From the NCBI GenBank assembly GCA_017464345.1, contig JAFUAH010000022.1:1-64000 (forward strand): a DNA stretch of 64,000 bases. Reading direction: 5' to 3'. The position numbers were made by a program, and so were the translations under genes. The number at the start of each line of letters is the position of its first letter. Position 1 is the stretch's first letter. The notes under the pieces were generated by a model. That model was not told the origin of the DNA, ran no database searches, and was given only the letters and a program-made list of their open reading frames with translations. Shown piece by piece: positions 62,901 through 64,000 of this stretch. The stretch comes from Bacteroidaceae bacterium (lineage in GTDB: Bacteria; Bacteroidota; Bacteroidia; Bacteroidales; Bacteroidaceae).

Positions 62901-64000
62901 CTAATCTCTTCCTCTGCCTTTGCTATAAAGGAATCAAGGCGTGTTTCGCCTGTGACATAGTTTATAGCCTCATTAGCCTCTTGCCAGTGGTCTGCAAGGT
63001 CTTTGGCCTGTGTGTAGAAGTCGAGGATTTCCTTTTTGGTGTTGTAGTTCTCCTGTGCCTCTTGGATGCGGATTTCAATGGGAGTGTTTTCTTCGCGTAT
63101 CTTTGCTTGCAGTTCTTCGTATTTCCGAACTTTATCTTCCCACAATTTCAGATTGGCCTCAACACCCGGCAACTGATTCTTCGCGCGAGTTTGCGAGTTA
63201 TCGCCAATTTCTTTCTTCAACGCCTCTACTTGCTTGCGGTACTCTTCGGCTTTCTTCTTTGCCTCTTCGTATTCTTGCTCTTCCAGTTGGTGGTTGAGTT
63301 CTTTCTGGCTCTCTGCGGCTTCCATCGTGGCTAAAGCCTGTAGCGAATACTTGTCTGTGATGTCTGGCACAAGCGTTTTCAGTTTATTGTACGCTGCCAT
63401 CTGCGCAAGTTCCGTCTGGTTCTTATCCTGTATGGTGCGGAGCAAGCCCATGACCTTATCCCTGCGCTCATCATTGATTTTGTTCTGCTCTTCCATAGCC
63501 TCATTAGCCTTGCGAGTGGCTTTCTCGGCTTCTGATTCAGCGGTAACAAGTTTGTAGATGCCATAGGTGACACCGACAATCACGGCACCCATCCAGAACA
63601 GAGGGGATGCAAGGAATGACGCATTTACGGCATCAATGGCTTTCTTCAATGTCAGTTTGACACCAGCCAGAACACCAGTGGCCGCTGTGTCTGCTTTCGT
63701 GGCTGTAGAATCTATCACGGTGGCCGCACTCTCGGCCAACTTTGCCGTAGTGCTTGCCTTGCTTGCTGCGGCACTGGCAACCTCTCTGGCAGTCTGCAAC
63801 TCTTTGGCGACAGCGTTTCTGTTGCTTGCTGCGGTATTCAGTTCAAGTTCGGCACTTTCTATGGCCGTGGCATTTCCGGAGCGCACGGCGGCTTCATACT
63901 TCATTTCTGCGGCTGCGACTGCCGCCTCTGCCTCTTCCAGACGTATTGCTGTCTGGGCTGCGATGGTGGTGCTTTCCTCAAAGGCGACCTTTGCGGCTGC
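59909..64000 (-). CDS. Phage tape-measure protein (5' end beyond the window)
   Basis: At least 1363 residues are read; the frame stays open to base 64,000, so the start lies outside. Long coiled-coil and charged helical stretches dominate, with hydrophobic membrane segments (SPLFWMGAVIVGVTYGIYKL, and a second near the IYSGDIVGGI region) expected for a tape-measure protein that sets tail length and aids DNA passage. An internal Met at 63904 is not the true start. Confidence 0.87.
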   Translation of the reverse strand, partial: AAAKVAFEESTTIAAQTAIRLEEAEAAVAAAEMKYEAAVRSGNATAIESAELELNTAASNRNAVAKELQTAREVASAAASKASTTAKLAESAATVIDSTATKADTAATGVLAGVKLTLKKAIDAVNASFLASPLFWMGAVIVGVTYGIYKLVTAESEAEKATRKANEAMEEQNKINDERRDKVMGLLRTIQDKNQTELAQMAAYNKLKTLVPDITDKYSLQALATMEAAESQKELNHQLEEQEYEEAKKKAEEYRKQVEALKKEIGDNSQTRAKNQLPGVEANLKLWEDKVRKYEELQAKIREENTPIEIRIQEAQENYNTKKEILDFYTQAKDLADHWQEANEAINYVTGETRLDSFIAKAEEEISDLHRQAENSPIKEKLELEAQEKQKILDALKDMKKQAQESGSDQLDFWVNVQFNMNYTQLQMQVQAYLNKLNGLTQNTVAGGAVSLAVELDAAKTRFEAAQKALKNITDNASQHTKEELISAQSELKTAKENYEALGGDPEGKEAKKKQQAAKQAANERAQKIKAEQKYQELLRKQRVERERAARDLELSTSQATIDAMEEGSQKTLAQITLDFEKQREEIKRGYEDLRQKKIDEARRLWEANPANKGKAFDESSVNTEYTEEETKNYEQLNRANRQNFVRQIASMELPDLPQSYIKDRIAQIKEAYQREIDAIAEEERKLKEQQGGTITQAQKAVFYKRTEDANTQMQEGVKALEDAEVERAKQKYKALLEEYKSYDQKRRDLDKKYNEDMDLYRAKRKEITDAGGDTTDIDASMGERTKQYKQDIQDLQDDILESSDFYTKLFGDISSKGYKVLKEFYAQAQETMDNARTLADGVEIDVTVKDADGKFVKKAVKVTVEEFQKMKDKVKEIRDELDKENPFAAFKTAWSDLKKAMKNDGDVQGNLKKLNEKGKELTSTIQGWGDSLGAVFGDSFAQSIQEMMTMVDSVMDMGTGIAQIYSGDIVGGITNTLSGLSSIVSLFTSWKEKMEEMQREWYIAEIETARSLREQAEEYAGMRSTISDIIKRTEELNWLIEHGMAKVSTVSLWTAQNEQLAEYKKSITDAQHQTDELWNKVRGERGEYSWGNSLNGGSESWSLANATEEQLELWYNQNKLSDAAKQYYEAWKESGESVEKLRDQIAELYANMREEVMGVNFDSWLSNVNSTLKSAKGDVKDFADFTEDTIVDALMNAFMYQHLASMMEPLYNSLSDALVNGEADKDFLDNWEAEFQRKMAEANAQLDSIAEMTGRDPRTADPYEQSGTSGGWQSMGQETADELNGRFTALQMSGEIISEGVTAMMATLAALSALADGRNITLVEIRNLMITNNAYLEDILNANKEYYKKFDSKLDKIVTQTK

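Overview
The window is Bacteroidales DNA, most likely Prevotellaceae or a close relative. The evidence is a PorQ-type IX secretion gene, four GLPGLI-family secreted proteins, a fused sialic-acid epimerase/symporter, DUF4837 and DUF1573 proteins, and repeated Bacteroidetes promoter elements (TTTG, about 20 nt, TAnnTTTG). The genus is inference; no rRNA is present.

Bases 1-38,550 are chromosomal. From the left: an operator-like repeat array, an AAA ATPase of the DUF4143 type, a TonB-receptor-like outer-membrane barrel, and four tandem GLPGLI genes with a divergent Abi_2/HEPN gene between the first two. Two decayed DUF1016 (YhcG-type) nuclease genes follow, one cut at a perfect 25-bp palindrome resembling an IS3-family end. 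A minus-strand sialic-acid operon (membrane protein, NanA, NanM-symporter fusion) is followed by groES-groEL, metY, a 10-bp-phased TAGG repeat array, a four-helix-bundle gene, a GH43-like glycosidase, an HU-like protein, pepD, a large alpha-2-macroglobulin with an 11-G tract, DUF4837, DUF1573, meaB, ispH, cmk, porQ, tonB, a polyprenyl synthase, tatD and tRNA-Ser(GGA).

From about 38,550 to the right edge lies an integrated siphovirus-like prophage, entered at the tRNA-Ser gene and cut off at base 64,000. The tyrosine recombinase is on the plus strand next to the tRNA. The rest reads right to left on the minus strand: tape measure, distal tail protein, a 2491-aa tail-tip protein, six small tail genes, a 2128-aa tail protein, a reverse transcriptase, a small gene, a holin-like protein, an amidase endolysin and a lipoprotein with the layout of a unimolecular spanin.

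The most exciting system is a complete diversity-generating retroelement (DGR) in this prophage. The template repeat (43642-43756) and variable repeat (43889-44003) are both 115 bp and differ at 11 positions. All 11 are adenines of the template on the coding strand; the other 104 positions are identical. The template carries 11 Asn codons and the variable repeat has changed 9 of them to Ser, Val, Phe or Tyr. An 8-bp stem with a 4-nt loop sits just 3' of the target gene, as in studied DGRs. The reverse transcriptase has the DGR motif IGxxxSQ and YCDD, but carries a long C-terminal extension, and no Avd accessory gene is seen. The diversified protein joins Ig-like, LamG-like, CotH-kinase-like and leucine-rich parts to a variable C-type-lectin-like C-terminus. 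A kinase-fold domain in a DGR-diversified tail protein is the most unusual observation here.
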